In this document: piece after piece, positions 48,280 to 60,909 of the stretch | Layout of the letters: each line of letters starts with the position of its first letter | How positions within the stretch are numbered: the first letter of the stretch is position 1 | NCBI GenBank assembly: GCA_947579665.1 | Contig: OX388347.1 | Coordinates: forward strand, 39,130,943-39,194,942 | Direction of reading: 5' to 3' | Origin: Sympetrum striolatum | Taxonomy: Eukaryota; Arthropoda; Insecta; Odonata; Libellulidae | DNA: 64,000 nucleotides | Notes under the pieces: model-generated | The model's database searches: none | Told to the model about the DNA's origin: nothing | The model's input: the letters and a program-made list of their open reading frames with translations, nothing else | Program-made: the position numbers and the translations under genes

Positions 48280-51200
48280 TCATTTTCGGCTCTTAGAGAA
48301 ATTTGTAACTTCTTGCTGTTGGTTTGCAGTCAAAGGGATACATGGTACTGGGATCCTGATGAACTGCTGAGCACGTGCTCCATTTGTTTGAGCTTGAGGC
48401 AAACCTGTAAGAAAAATTGTTTTAGATGGATGGTTAAGAATAATAATGGAATAAAAAGTTATGTTACAGAAATAAAACTTTGTAGGTTCCACCATATAAT
48501 TTATTTTGAATGGTTTCAGCCATCAGCAGTCATGAGACTATGGTTTATACATGAAAATGTTTAATAATTTCTAAGACTTTGAAAAATGCCAGTAGATGGC
48601 AAGAATGAATATAATAAGTTAAGTAAGGAATAAACAGTTAACAATGATCATTTAATTCTAATTTATTGAATTGCTAGAGAGAAGATACATGACATTTATA
48701 AAATCATCGTAACACTTACTGCACTATGAGAGGAAATTTATAGTTAAAATTTTGAAATTCATTTCTATTCATGAGAAAGCTATAAAAATTATTTTGAAAC
48801 TCAATTAAGCTGATGATCATTTATCAGAATTCAGAGCCTCAAAAATGGAATTTAAGTCCACTAAGAGCATCAGTCATGCACTCTATTGCACATAATACAA
48901 GAAAGCTATTGAAAATTGAATAAAAACCAAAGTAGCAGATAAAGAATTAACAACGAATGTGATACATTTCGTAAGCCTAAGCATGCTAGTTTCCATCATT
49001 AGGTACAATTTTCAGGTTAGGGAAAAAGTGGAAGGTGTTAGATATGGGAAAAAACACAGGAAAGCAGAGCTGAGATAAAAATTGCACCTGATGATGCTCA
49101 TAAAAATAAACTTCTATCATAGAACCTGCAAAGTTTTACTTCAATTTTTTTTTTTAATAAAATTGCAAAGGTATCAAAGTTGTATTGATTAAGGCATTAG
49201 GACTATTGCAGCCCAAACCTTGGAATGCCTTTCTAAACATAACTGAATACAATATCTTAGTGAGTAATCAGCAGATAGTATACATGTTAAGGTAGAACTA
49301 AGGATAGTGTAGTAGATAGCGAGATATAACCTAGGTATTTGAGCTACATTTTTCATTAAATTAAACAGCCGATACAATTATTACAGAACATTATAACCAA
49401 TTAGTTTACTTGTTACCGCTTTTTGACTTGTTATCGATAAGGAGGAATATTTCACAGGAATTAAGGAAGAATATTTCACTTGGTATACATTGGGTTACTC
49501 ATCAAAAGAAACAAATGGTTAATACAAGCAAAAAAGACTTTAATGTTACTTTTGCCAGAACTGAATTACAACTGAACAGTAGTCACATCAAAAAGATTTC
49601 ACTACAAAGAGGCAGTCATAGTTGCAGGATATACTGTAATGTGTGCGAAGAATTCATAGATTCAAACAAAACAATTGGCAATGATTTCTTTCACAAAATT
49701 GAAACAACTCTTTAATCTTGCATAAATGTAAATTTTTAAAATATTCTCATTATTGAAAAATGCTGTGCATACTAATTTACCTAGAATACCGTATTGATGA
49801 AAGTTTACCTGTGGACATTGTGGCTAGAGTTGGAGAGTCCGAAGAAGATGAATGGCGGATATGAGATGGAGCTAATGAGAGAATAAGTCCTGTAGTACCA
49901 TTGGCAAGCTGAATGGAAGAAGTTGTGGCAGGTTGTGAACCGGTGGAAGGAGATGTGGCAGCATATACCATTCCTTGGGCTGTCTGATATAACACACCAG
50001 GAGTTGGTGAAACTCCAGGAATTCCAGATGTAGCCATCACACGTGCAGCTAAGGTTTGACAAGAAATTTTTATGATCTAAAGGTGATATATTTTTCAAAA
50101 TTAGGGACAAATTAGCAGAGATGAAATTATTTCTCTAAATATTCTTGACTTTAAAATAATTTAATTCAATAAGGTGGAATAGTGTATATTTACTATATTT
50201 ACCATATTACTTCATCATTAGCAATATGAAAAGGCAGGAGGAGGTGCATGGTATTTTACAGTGGATTCCAACCAACTAGGTAGAATACATCACCACCAGT
50301 GGAGGTAATAGTTGATGTAACTTAATTTGACACTTTTATTTCAAATTCTTATTTCAATATTTTGTGGTTTTATTTAATGGAATGCATTCAAATTTTATTT
50401 TGTTTACATACTTATTATTTCTGCATTTCATTGGTCTTTAGTATTTTAGTAGTGGTAATTAGTAGCATGCTATTTAAAAAATCAGCTCCTTCATAACTTT
50501 ATAATTTAACATAAGAAAAGTATCACAAGTTGGACAAAGATTAGTCTTCAAAATATGAATGAACAGAGTATTAATATAATGTTTCAATTAGTCTACAGAA
50601 AAGAAAAAAATAACAAAACACAGAAATTTATGTAAAAACACAAATACTAACAAAAGATAGCTTGATTTCAAACCTCATTCTGAGTGTATCCAAAACTTAC
50701 TAAGTTTCATTAAGATATTAGCACAACACGAATAAAAAAGGTAAAAACAGAAAAATGCATAGGCAATTTATACAACATATACAGTCAAAGCACAGCATAA
50801 TAGTAAATATTCAAATAAATAATAGTTTTATGATACAGTAAAACCTGTCTACACTGGAAACCCAAGTGACCAAGTCGATTTTCCAGCTAGGGTAGGTTAA
50901 CACTAAGTACATTTTTCTAGTGTGGATTTGCAATAATGCCACAGTTTCAATAAAAAGAATTATTGTTTAAAGGAAAACATAGATAAAAGAAGGAAGACCT
51001 TTAAAAAACTGAATACAAGCACCAAAAATTAATAGCGTGCAGCTAAGCAAAGAAAGTAGCCATAGACAACAAATCACAACCACATACTTATGAGAGGCTC
51101 ATTCCATTGAAACATTGCGTCAGTAGTGAGAGGGAAACCAGCTTTCTTTGTGTTTATACCCTAGGGATATCATCTTGAAGGTGTAACTTCAATAAAAATT

Positions 51201-52660
51201 TAGTTAAGTTAGAAATAATCAGAGAACAGACCATTATTCTCTTTGTTAGGAGTCAAGATATGATAATTTGATGACCATGCATTAGCAGAGTGGACGTTTA
51301 TAAGAAAGCGAGAATGTTTAGTCAGATAAGTGGGGGAACACTAAAAATAAGCTAAGACTGTGTGGAGACCTCAAGAATAAGCAATCCAAATTTAATCCTC
51401 TTCATTCTTTACTTTAGGATTAACTGCTTGTTTGCCCCTTTGAAATTCGAAATGAACTTGGAAAAGAAGTAAGCCAATGGTGAATACTTTTGAGAGCAAG
51501 AAAATTTTGTTCCACCTTTCACAGGTTCAAATACTATTTGCTCTCTTCGAAGGTCAAAAGAATTTTAATTTCTACTGGTTTTACCCAGGTTCTACCTTAC
51601 AGAGGGCCTTTCCAGTGAAAAACCTTGAGTATATGCAGTGATGTTCTTAACACTTCCAGATTAGGCAGGTTTCCATTTTAAACAGGTTCTGATTTTGACA
51701 GGTTTTACTGTAATATTCTATTAAGTCTTACTGGCTGAAATTTACTGAATTTATCTGTATTGTGTGCATAGTATGCATTTCGAAAAGAAAACTTTAGGCA
51801 AGAAATTATGAATAATGAGAAAATATTTAAGGATTAAAATCTCAGCATAAAGAAAATTTTTATTGCAATAATTTATCATAGAGATGACAGACAATGCCAT
51901 GCAGCAGAAAAAATAGAAAAAATACAATCATTATCCTTATGATATATTTATCACCTGGGGATTTAACAAAGTCTTGAGCAGGAGTATATGACTCTCAATT
52001 TGAAATACTACACAGTTAAGATGCATTTTAGGTAAAAAAAAACCTCAACCTAAACTGTGCATCCTTAATAAAAATAAAATTGCTCTATCTCAGCTACTGA
52101 CAATTACGTTAACGAAGAGTGCATGAGAGGTGATTATGTTAGGTATTAAAAACATTACAGGGAACTGCAGTCATATGAATTCATAAATAAGTAAATGGGA
52201 TGATTTAGACATCAACCTACATCACCCTAAACTTTTCCTGAAACCTCAGACAATAACTGAATCCTTGCTGTCCTCTTTCTCATGCCTGACTATTTGATAA
52301 GACCAATAGAGAATCATCAAGCACAATTTCCTGCCAATTCCAACCTTGAACCTCACCTGATATGAACTGAGGTCTAGCAGCCGTCATCACTGTGACGAAT
52401 TCTGGAGCACTGACAGAGGTGTTTGGAGGGTTCTTTGAGGCAGATGAACCATCACCCCCATCTTCCTCCTTGATCCTCATTGTTTCTGGTGATGGAGAAG
52501 TGGCAGGAGGATGTGGTGAGGCTTCACCTCCACCACCCTCTTCCCCACCGCTAGACTCACCTCCATCTTCAGAGCCAGCAGGTGAAGGGGATGAATCTTG
52601 GAAGGCACTACGAGAGGGTCGCAGTTGATTTCCTTGTGCCAATGCTTGTTGCATCTGCTC
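48280..52660 (-). CDS. Last three exons of a Pro/Ser/Gln-rich transcription-regulator-like protein (partial, 222 aa seen)
   Basis: Minus-strand exons 52660-52357, 50048-49809 and 48404-48280 join with GT-AG sites and consistent phases (0 in, 1, 1, stop TGA). Exon 1 of this set starts EQMQQALAQGN and has a long Ser/Gly/Glu/Pro stretch (PSPAGSEDGGESSGGEEGGG), RIKEEDGG (a SUMO-site-like IKEE) and SAPEFVTVMTAARPQFIS. Exon 2 has PGVLYQTAQGMVYAA and SIQLANGTTGLILSL. Exon 3 has QQFIRIPVPCIPLTANQQQ and ends FSKSRK. The composition is that of an activation domain. The YQT..G..YA...IQLANGTTG pattern recalls the second glutamine-rich region of CREB-type factors, but no bZIP follows, so I do not assign a family. 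The missing 5' exons, with any DNA-binding domain, must lie right of 52660, possibly beyond the window. Confidence 0.7.
50836..51710. mobile_element. Tigger/pogo-like DNA transposon copy, 875 bp, TA target site
   Basis: The element starts CAGTAAAACCTGT and ends ACAGGTTTTACTG (13-bp perfect inverted ends). It is flanked by TA on both sides (50834-50835 and 51711-51712). Such CAGTNAAACCT termini and TA duplication are typical of Tigger/pogo elements. No transposase frame is seen, so it is non-autonomous or internally deleted. It lies in the intron between the 52357 and 50048 exons of the regulator-like gene. Confidence 0.85.
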
Positions 52661-55080
52661 CTGTGAGGAAGAATCAACTTTTAAATAACGATTCCAGCAT
52701 TAATCATTCAGACTGTAGACTATAATCATAAATGTTATTTTCAATATACTGTATTAACCAATTCTTAGACAAAGCTTTGGATGTTTCAAAGTTGATCAAA
52801 TCAATGTTGAGATAAAAAGAAATTAAAATTGTAAACTCAAAAAACTATACTGCAGTAATTAAAAAGGAAATTACATCAAAAAGAATAAAAAGGCAGAGAA
52901 TCTCAGTTTTACTGCTTAATGAATGTAATATATCATTAAAAATAGAGTAAATATTGACAATTGTATTTTTTCCAATGAACTATTTCTTGTAGTGATGATA
53001 TTAAAACTTTCTTAGTTCAATATTTTCAGCTAATGAAGAGCACACATTTTTTCCCAAATAAAACTTTGAAATATATAATAAGTTTATGTTAGAGAGAAAT
53101 ATCAATTAAAAACCATTCAGCAACACAGCAGTCTTAATGTTGTAGCCACAACATTTTTTTCTAAGGGATGGAGATTTTCCAAAGGATAAATTTTAATGAA
53201 TCTAACTGTAGTTTCAGCACCAAAGAAAATTCATTGAGAGTGTAAGGACATTCATTGAGCATCTCTAAAAAAATATAGAGAATAGTGAGAATTGTAGTTT
53301 GATAGAACGTTTTCATAAGAACCTACATAGGACTATAAATGTGAAACTTGGGAAAAAGTTTTCCATAACCTAGGTCTCACTAGTGCGTTTTTGGAATTGA
53401 GGATAGTACAGGATTTTTGTCTTTGATTAAAGGAATCTTCGATACTCAAGAAGAATGCACATTCGAGGTGATGGGGATAGGAAGTGGATGATGCTATTGA
53501 AGAAAAAACTAGTGATAAGTGTAAGAGATGAGATAAAGCAAGAAAACTACCATAAATGCCAGCAAATCTACCTACCATAAATGCCTACCAATCATCACAT
53601 AAGCATGCAAAATACATCATTAATGCAACATCACAAAAGTAAACAAACATTAATTTAAATAATAGATCAAATATAATCTTAGTTGCAATTGGAACTTAAA
53701 AGTAGTGTAAATAAACCTATATTATAATTAAGGGATGCTTACCACTATTAATTACAAAATAAGAGTAAATAACAGACTAATCTTATCTACTAATTGATTC
53801 ACAAATAATTGCACCACTATTCAAAAAATTAAAACTATAATTAATTAACTATGATAATTAATTTCATAAATATTTTACATATAATTATTGATGAAAATCT
53901 AAATCCATACACTATATAAATCGAAAAATGATGGTAATTTATAAATAACCATTTACATCTAGGGTAAAAATAACAGGGTATAATAATAATAATATGGTAT
54001 TAATAATAATAGTGCATTAATAATAGTTAATAATAAAATATTATTAAATCATTGAGTTAATAGGAGTTGTCAAGCTAACTATTTTTATAGCATTAAATGG
54101 GTACCTTTTGGTCTCAGTAACTTTAATAGCAATACTGGCAGATCGACAAGAGCTGTGGCAAAGGGGCAATCACCCCTCCAAGAAGACATAAGCTTTTTTT
54201 AAATTAGCAGCTTTAGCAATTTGCTTTGCATGTAATGAGTAGCTTGAATTAAAATCTGATGGTGAAGTTTTTCTATGTTCACAATATCTACAGCAATTAC
54301 TATCACAAATGACATTTTTGAAAGTTAATGGGAGTCGAGTCCAGATTTGAGTGGCATTAAATTGTCCCTAGCATGTTTCAAGATCCATTCCAGCCAAGCA
54401 AAATTCAGTAATTAATTAGAATTGTTATAAAATATACTTATTCAACCTATTTTTTTTACAAGAATATAGGAGTAACATTAACAAAAGAAAATAAAAAAGT
54501 GGGAATATAGGTACTCCAAAAGGGAAAAAAGTTTTGGGGTTAGGTCATAATACACCTGCATGAAGATTTTGATAATATCTTTAGGTTATAACACTTCACT
54601 AAAAATAAATTTACTTATAAATAATTCTTCAATAAAATGTAATATATGCAATAAAACATCAAAGGTGAAAAATCAGGAGAAAAACTACAGAGCCATAGCC
54701 TCTCATTTATCAACCACTGAATATTTTAACTTGTTACAATCTTGTTTCAATAAATACATTCCAGCTTCCTCATTATTATGCAAGGCAGCCAACTCAACTA
54801 AGCTTCAGCCTTCCAACCATATGTCTTCAAAAACGCATCCAGATGGATGAAATTTTATTCCCAGAATCTAAGCAAGAACTTAAAGGTGCTCTGAATTGGA
54901 GTCACAGCCACAATAATGATCTTAAATAATAAAAAAAAATAATTTCTGTGATTTCAAGAATCTCAGCATCTCTCTGTATGCACGGCCTGCAGATTGAGTC
55001 CTTCAGAAATTAAAAGAAAGGTATCAACGCGAGCATCCCTTATTGAGAGTGACAGTCTTTCATCCCCTCCACTAACCTCA
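52661..55080. other. AT-rich region upstream of the known regulator exons
   Basis: No exon that I can support was found. Simple AT-rich repeats lie at about 53980-54050. It is presumably intron of the regulator-like gene. Confidence 0.4.
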
Positions 55081-55149
55081 TCGCTTCACTCTGAAAGACC
55101 CTTTTCTGGAATGCACCCTTTTAGGTAACCATATTTCCCTCCCCAGAGA

Positions 55150-55560
55150 CGCACATCTCTAAAAAGCCACTCGCAGCATCCCTCCGGCGGATTCGACATA
55201 GATGCTGCAACCCCTCTACCATTCCCCTCCGATGGACACACACGTACCAACGCATTCGCGCGCCCTCCCCGACAAAACAGAAGCGTCGCGCGTCCACCCC
55301 GTTTCCCGCCCTCCGCGGAAAAAGGGTAGCAGCGGTAGCAGACGCGCCGTCGCCGACCGGTCCCCGCCCCAGGGTTGCAGAGGAGGGCGGGGGTGGGAAT
55401 GGACGGGGTGGAATTGGGCGGGGGAGGGAGAGGCGGAGCAGGGGGCAGTCCGGAGTTGTCCAAGAGAGACTCCCGGAGGGCCGTATATGGCAGGGGAGAG
55501 CCCCGGATGGGCAAGTCGAACTCTGCTGGACGACGACCATCCTCAGGGACGCGGGACATC
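55150..55560. promoter_or_regulatory. CpG island-like block
   Basis: This is the most GC- and CpG-rich stretch in the window, with G-rich tracts on the plus strand (55380-55450). Long overlapping open frames occur on both strands, as expected from GC richness, and none has a known domain. It lies upstream (on the minus strand) of the regulator-like gene and marks a sharp change from CpG-poor to CpG-richer DNA. A promoter/first exon for that gene is the simplest guess. Confidence 0.45.
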
Positions 55561-55660
55561 ACGTTTTACGCGCTTTACGTCCACTCGTTCCTCTTTTGTT
55601 GGGTTTTTTTGTTTCGCCAAACGACATTCCGAAGTCGGAGAGGCAAACAGTTGATTTTAT

Positions 55661-57714
55661 AAGGGAGAAATCCCGATGAGACTGAAATAAACTCGGAAAA
55701 AAAGGAGAAGAGGAGGAATGGAGAGGAATCGGCCCGAAGGCGGAGGAGACTTCGACGTCCGAAGAAGCTGGCTTCGGGATAGATCACGCGAAGGAAGAAA
55801 GGAACACGTGGTTAGGCGTCGGGCAACTAGTCGCAGGGGATTAATTAGAAACCCCCGGGGAGATGCTCGGAAAAGAGCGAAGGATAAGAGAAAAACATTT
55901 ACAGAAGTAGCACATAAATCTTTACGCTGGAAAGTAATCAAAAATCCAACTTCTTCCTACCCCAACTATTAAAATGACAGAGACCAACATTTAACTCCAG
56001 GGACATTTTCCATGCCATCAAATGAATCTTTTCCTAATATCAATTTCTAGAAAAAATAGAAAATCCGAAGATAAACAGTTTGCACAGGTGACCAAGTCTT
56101 AAATCCTATCGTAGGGACACTAAAATGAGGCTCTTCAAGAAATGTAAAAACGAAGTCCAGTTTTTATTAAGTATAGTGGATAAGCAATTTCGTGGCCTCT
56201 TCTATCCTAAGTGTTAAATAATTCACCTCAGAAGTCAATAAATACATATTTTTTACGGAAGTTCAGAGGAGTATTAAAACCAACATCCACAAGGTCTTTA
56301 TTAAGGCGAGATAGAGACTGAAAAGTTTTTTCTTTCATTTAATATGTAGTCAACGATATCAATAAAAAATAGATACGTTAATGGAAATAGAGGAAAACAT
56401 AAGGAATGTGTAAAAAAAACTCGCAAACACGAAGCAAAGAAGAGTTCCTGAGCTATCGTTTCATAGTCGATAAAATACATGAAGATTTTAATTTAAACAT
56501 GGAAGAAATTGATATTTAAAAGAAGGAATTTTTCTATCAGAGATGATATTAAACGAAAGGAAAATTAGGAAACATAGCCGCATGCATCGACGGAGCTACG
56601 AAACATGTAGATTAAGTGAATACGATACAACAAAATAAGCCCGTAAAAGAATAATTCGGGGGACATCGCCCCAAAAAAATTCGAATTTTACAACATTTCC
56701 GGCTTAAAACAATATGCTTCCACGCTGCACATCCCAAAATATTCCGTATTCACGAGCGAGGGGCTACGGGAGTCTCGGCGCGTCCGCGCGATGGAAATCT
56801 TCTTTGTTGTGCCGTTTACTCCATTTCTCGCGAATTTCCGGACCAAAAGGATTCGTTTTCTCCACGGATGGATTCTTATGGCGGCAGAACACTGTGAAAA
56901 AGTTAGAATCCGATTGGACCATATCCGTCCAAGTTATACGCGAACGCTCTAACAGACGGACCGATTGCCAGAAGAAGCTGACCAAATTAACGCTTCGAGC
57001 AGTTCAGCAACTGCTAGGAAACGGTAAAAAAAGTGGTCGGAGGAATGGAGCGTAAAAATACATAGGACTGCAGATGCTTCGGAATTAGATGCATGTGATT
57101 GTAACTTTGAATCCTACGCTCGATAAAGTTTATAACGTAAATTTCCCTCCGTTACGTCACCAAGGGCGCGATCGGAGAAAAACTACGGACACGTACGCTG
57201 GAGATTTCCTCGAAAAACATGGCATCTTTTGGGTAAAAGTTACATCGACCCGAAACTTCGGTAATCGTGAATTCTTCCGCTATACCGCGTCGCCGCAAGG
57301 ATGCGTCAAAACATAATCAAAGCCGGCGTAAACCTGCAGTGTCTTGGCGACCGAGCTTCGTTTCGACCCTTTTCCATTCTAAAATCGAAAGATTGATGGG
57401 AGGACTCAAATTCCTGCAGTCATGAGTCAGCGGCAAATGATTCGATAATTAATGACGCCCGTAACTGGACTATCCTCCGCAATGGCACGAAAGCGATATT
57501 AAAGACGACGCGCTGGATACATTCCGATAAACTTAATCACGAGTCGAAGATTTACTAATTACTGGAACTCTTCGATAGGCGGGCAAATATCTCCGGCCAA
57601 CTGGTGAAACTAACGACTATCATTGCTCATCAGAAACAATCCTCACTCATTTTCTCCACGAATTTTCTCTGGCTAGGAAGGGTCTGTCTGAAAAGTATTC
57701 CTGAAGGCCAGTTG
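55661..57714. other. CpG-richer DNA, no supported gene
   Basis: There are open frames at 55718-55972 and 56714-57055, but no family motif or splice-supported exon. It could be intronic or upstream DNA. Confidence 0.4.
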
Positions 57715-57960
57715 GTACCTCATCCCCTTTGACATTAGCTACCAGTAGCTAGTAGGGGGAATGAGGCCTATGAGGCAAGATGAGGAGTGAAGTAGTTTTA
57801 CCTTCCTTTATTCGCCAACCCAGAATGGTATAAGAGGAACATGTCCACGTATATAAAGCAGCCAATAAAGTTTAAGTAGACAATACCTCTACGACTAACA
57901 TCTATCTTAATATTCCATAAAGAGATACCTTAATCACAGCAAATACTCAGCATCACTCGT
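57715..57960 (+). repeat. Dispersed repeat (copy 2; first copy at 22320-22640)
   Basis: It shares GGCARGATGAGGAGTGARGT and ATAARGAGAYACCTTRATCA, in the same order, with the copy in the NFATC2IP-like intron. The shared part is diverged and the middle differs. Confidence 0.7.
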
Positions 57961-60580
57961 ACCTCAATAACTTTTATGAAAAAGACTGTTATCAAAGTAA
58001 ATTAAAGATGAATTTTTCTCTATCGAAATACCAAATGACGAATGAAAAACATTCCATTGGTCAAGATAAACAAACAGGAACGCCAAGAAAGGTACAGACG
58101 AAATACTTGAGCGGGAAGGCTTCCTGACAGTTTTAATAAGACTCTCCACTCCTAACAAGATGAATGAATGCATCAAGTAAGCAGTGCGAAAGACAAAGAT
58201 TTACGGCTTATTCATACGGCGGTCAAGAGATTCTCCCCAAAAAAGGAGAAGCTGGCAACTCGAAGAAAAGCTAAAGAGAGGGAAAATTACTGCTTCCCGC
58301 CCGGAAAAATGGAAGGAGATAATTAAAACCTTCGACTTTTGGAAAATAACCCCGATGGAGGCCGATAGGGAAATCGGCGGGCACTTACATAGATTCGCCC
58401 ACGACTGTTCCACGCGAGATTTTCTTTTTTCCATCTTCCGCGTCGCAGATCCACAAGACCAACGGTTCCTCTGAACCTCCGAAGCGTTTGGGATACCGAT
58501 GAGGGGATATCATTCATACAATACGAGGGTTTATGTAGCGCCTGCTTCCTAATAACGAGACCTAAGCTAGCCGCCTTCGCAAAGCAAACACTTGACCGCA
58601 TTCATCGCTATTTTTCGGAAACGCCGAAAGCTTTCCGCGCAATGTTTACTTTTTTAAATTTTCGCCATTTTACGGAAGGTAAGTTCCCAGCCGAGGCCTG
58701 AATAGCATTCTCAGAGAGGAAGAAATCTCCGAAAGATTATTATAAAGCGTTGCCGTGCCTTAGAAACGGGTAACAGGAAACGGAAACGGCAAGCATCTAT
58801 TTAATTTAGGCGTTCAAACCACAAAACCACACTTGGCTTAATGAGAAAGCTGTTACTTTATTAAAGTTGCATTCTAAAAATGAACGGCCGAGGATGTTTC
58901 TGAGCAAAATTAAAACATAGTTAAGACCCACTGCTACGTATTAGGAGGTAGAAGATATAATTAACTTTTGAACGGCTAAACTAATACAAATACACAAGCA
59001 TTACGCGGATTGTAGCGCTCATATGCCAAAACTAAGCCATTCGGTTTTGAAAATGCATGAGTTCTCCCTTTTGATAGTTTCATGCGTCTTAAAATTCACT
59101 ATTCAACGCCATTACGTTTCTAGGTAGCTAACTCCGCACTTTATATCACCTAACACCTTCCTTTGTCTTCCCCTATGTTTTCGTAAAGGAACTTGAATGC
59201 CTATTTACAATATATTTGATGTTAATATCAAAGTATTAGCAATAGTATTATTAGTGCCAGAAGCTTTCTGACTGCCTCTGTCAGGTTTTGAACAGTAACG
59301 AAAAAATTGTTCCACCAACGCTGGAAATATCCATCTAAATCAACGAAGGAATGTAATTATTGAAAAAGATATGGGGGCTCTGAGTAGAAATTGGCTAGCC
59401 CTCGCAAACTAAAGACAACAATAGAAAATGAGAAGGCAGTGGTACTTTTCTTTTAGTACAGTAGTACTTTTGGTGCTTAATACTTTGTCCACAATATTCA
59501 ATCACCTGATAATGGCGATCATGCGTCGTAATCGATCTTATTAAACAATTACCATGGCAAAAGTACTATTTCCTCTCTTTTCCTGTTGTTCTTATGATAG
59601 AATTCCACAGTGACGCCTTCCTTCGCGGATACGCAAACGAAAGATTTTCAAAAGAAAACGAGGGGAAATTTCGACAAAATCAAAACAGGCTAGTACTTAT
59701 AGAAACATAGGATTTCTGCGCTAAAAATAGCTTGTGATATATCTTTCGAGCCCAAAATCAGTTTGGTCAAATGCGATAATCTTAAAACTTGTCTCACACG
59801 ACCGGAGCATCAGTTTCGTCGATGTGAACACTCGCTCGATCGAACTTTACGACGAATGGAACCCGGGGAAAAGCAGACGGCGAGGTTATAAACATAAGGA
59901 GCCGAATTCATCTTGTGGGCAGCTCGTGTAGTGTCTCCCTCAAGCGGCTGAAGGAAGCAACGAGAAGCGCGGGCAGGACACTTAAAAAAAATGCGCGCGT
60001 CCCTGCAGGCTCTGAGAGTCTGCCTTAAAAATCCATCGCGGACTCCAAATAAGGCAAGGTTCCCCACAAATACGACGGCAAACACGGCTGACAATGAAGA
60101 TCATAATTACGTTCGAGTTACCGTCGAATAATTATCAGCAATCCGTTTTATAGGGAAATTTTACCACCCTTTTTGCCGAGAACGTTTCTTTTATTGGCGC
60201 GGAAGGATCAACCGACCCCCGCGATCGTAAATTAAATGGACGTAAGGGTGGTGTTACTTCCGATCTCCTCGGAAAGTTTACGATTCTGGGATGGTCTGAA
60301 AATGTAAACCTTTAAAAAATCGGGGAGAATAATGAGGTTGATCGCGACGGAGTTTAATTTTGGATTACCGCCGGACGTTTGGGGAAATTAGCATTTGAAA
60401 CCAACTACCCGATATATTAGGGAGTGATGTTTTGTAAGACTGAAGAGATGGAGTCTTCCTAGACTGCGGTATAAACACAGTTAAGGCAACGTCTCAGTTC
60501 CAATACAAACCTTACGGCACAAATAATAAATCAATAGAACGCAACAGCAACAGAAAAAGAGGTTACATAGAACATAGAAA
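57961..60580. other. CpG-richer DNA with one half of a local repeat pair
   Basis: No gene supported. The segment 59566-59645 (TACTATTTCCTCTCTTTTCC, then GAATTCCACAGTGACGCCTTCC) is related to 60583-60660. Confidence 0.4.
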
Positions 60581-60582
60581 AA

Positions 60583-60660
60583 GAACTATTTCATCCTTTT
60601 TCTGATCTTGTTGTGATGGAATTCCACAAAATGACACTTTCCTCCGTTGGATTTGTTCAA
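60583..60660 (+). repeat. Second copy of a roughly 80-bp repeat (first at 59566-59645)
   Basis: AACTATTTCATCCTTTTTCT...GGAATTCCACAAAATGACACTTTCCTCCG matches the earlier copy over its length with scattered changes. The pair is about 1 kb apart in the same orientation. A larger repeat family is likely. Confidence 0.65.
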
Positions 60661-60759
60661 TAGAACGCAGAAACTCATGTACGTAACCCACTGTAATAAC
60701 AACCGAATGCTACTACATAATTAATTATATATCCATGAAAAGTAGTATCATAAATTGTA

Positions 60760-60906
60760 ATTATTATTATAGTTTAGTTTTGAGACTATTTTTCTGTATG
60801 TTTTGCATGTATGGAAATATCCTATAAGATATGAATTCCACCTGTAGTGACCTTGCCACCACGGTTGTGGCATATATGCAAGTATTTCTTATAATAATAA
60901 TAATAA
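60760..60906 (+). repeat. Possible LINE/SINE 3' end with an ATA-type tail
   Basis: A stretch ending in GGCATATATGCAAGTATTTC and closed by ATAATAATAATAATAATA (about 60891-60908) looks like the 3' end of a 5'-truncated retroposon. No coding sequence is left to name the family. Confidence 0.4.
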
Positions 60907-60909
60907 TAC

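Noticed and set aside
49410..49715. 101-codon plus-strand open frame with CNVCEEF.
   Set aside because: It lies in an intron of the minus-strand regulator gene, has a single CxxC and no wider domain or splice context.
55086..55662. Long overlapping open frames on both strands.
   Set aside because: The sequence is very GC-rich, which removes stop codons in all frames. The products are low-complexity and carry no known domain.
57089..57316. Open frame starting MHVIVTLNPTLDKVYNV, which resembles the N-terminus of PfkB-type sugar kinases.
   Set aside because: The likeness stops after about 15 residues. No glycine-rich or catalytic motif follows and the frame is short, so it is chance similarity.
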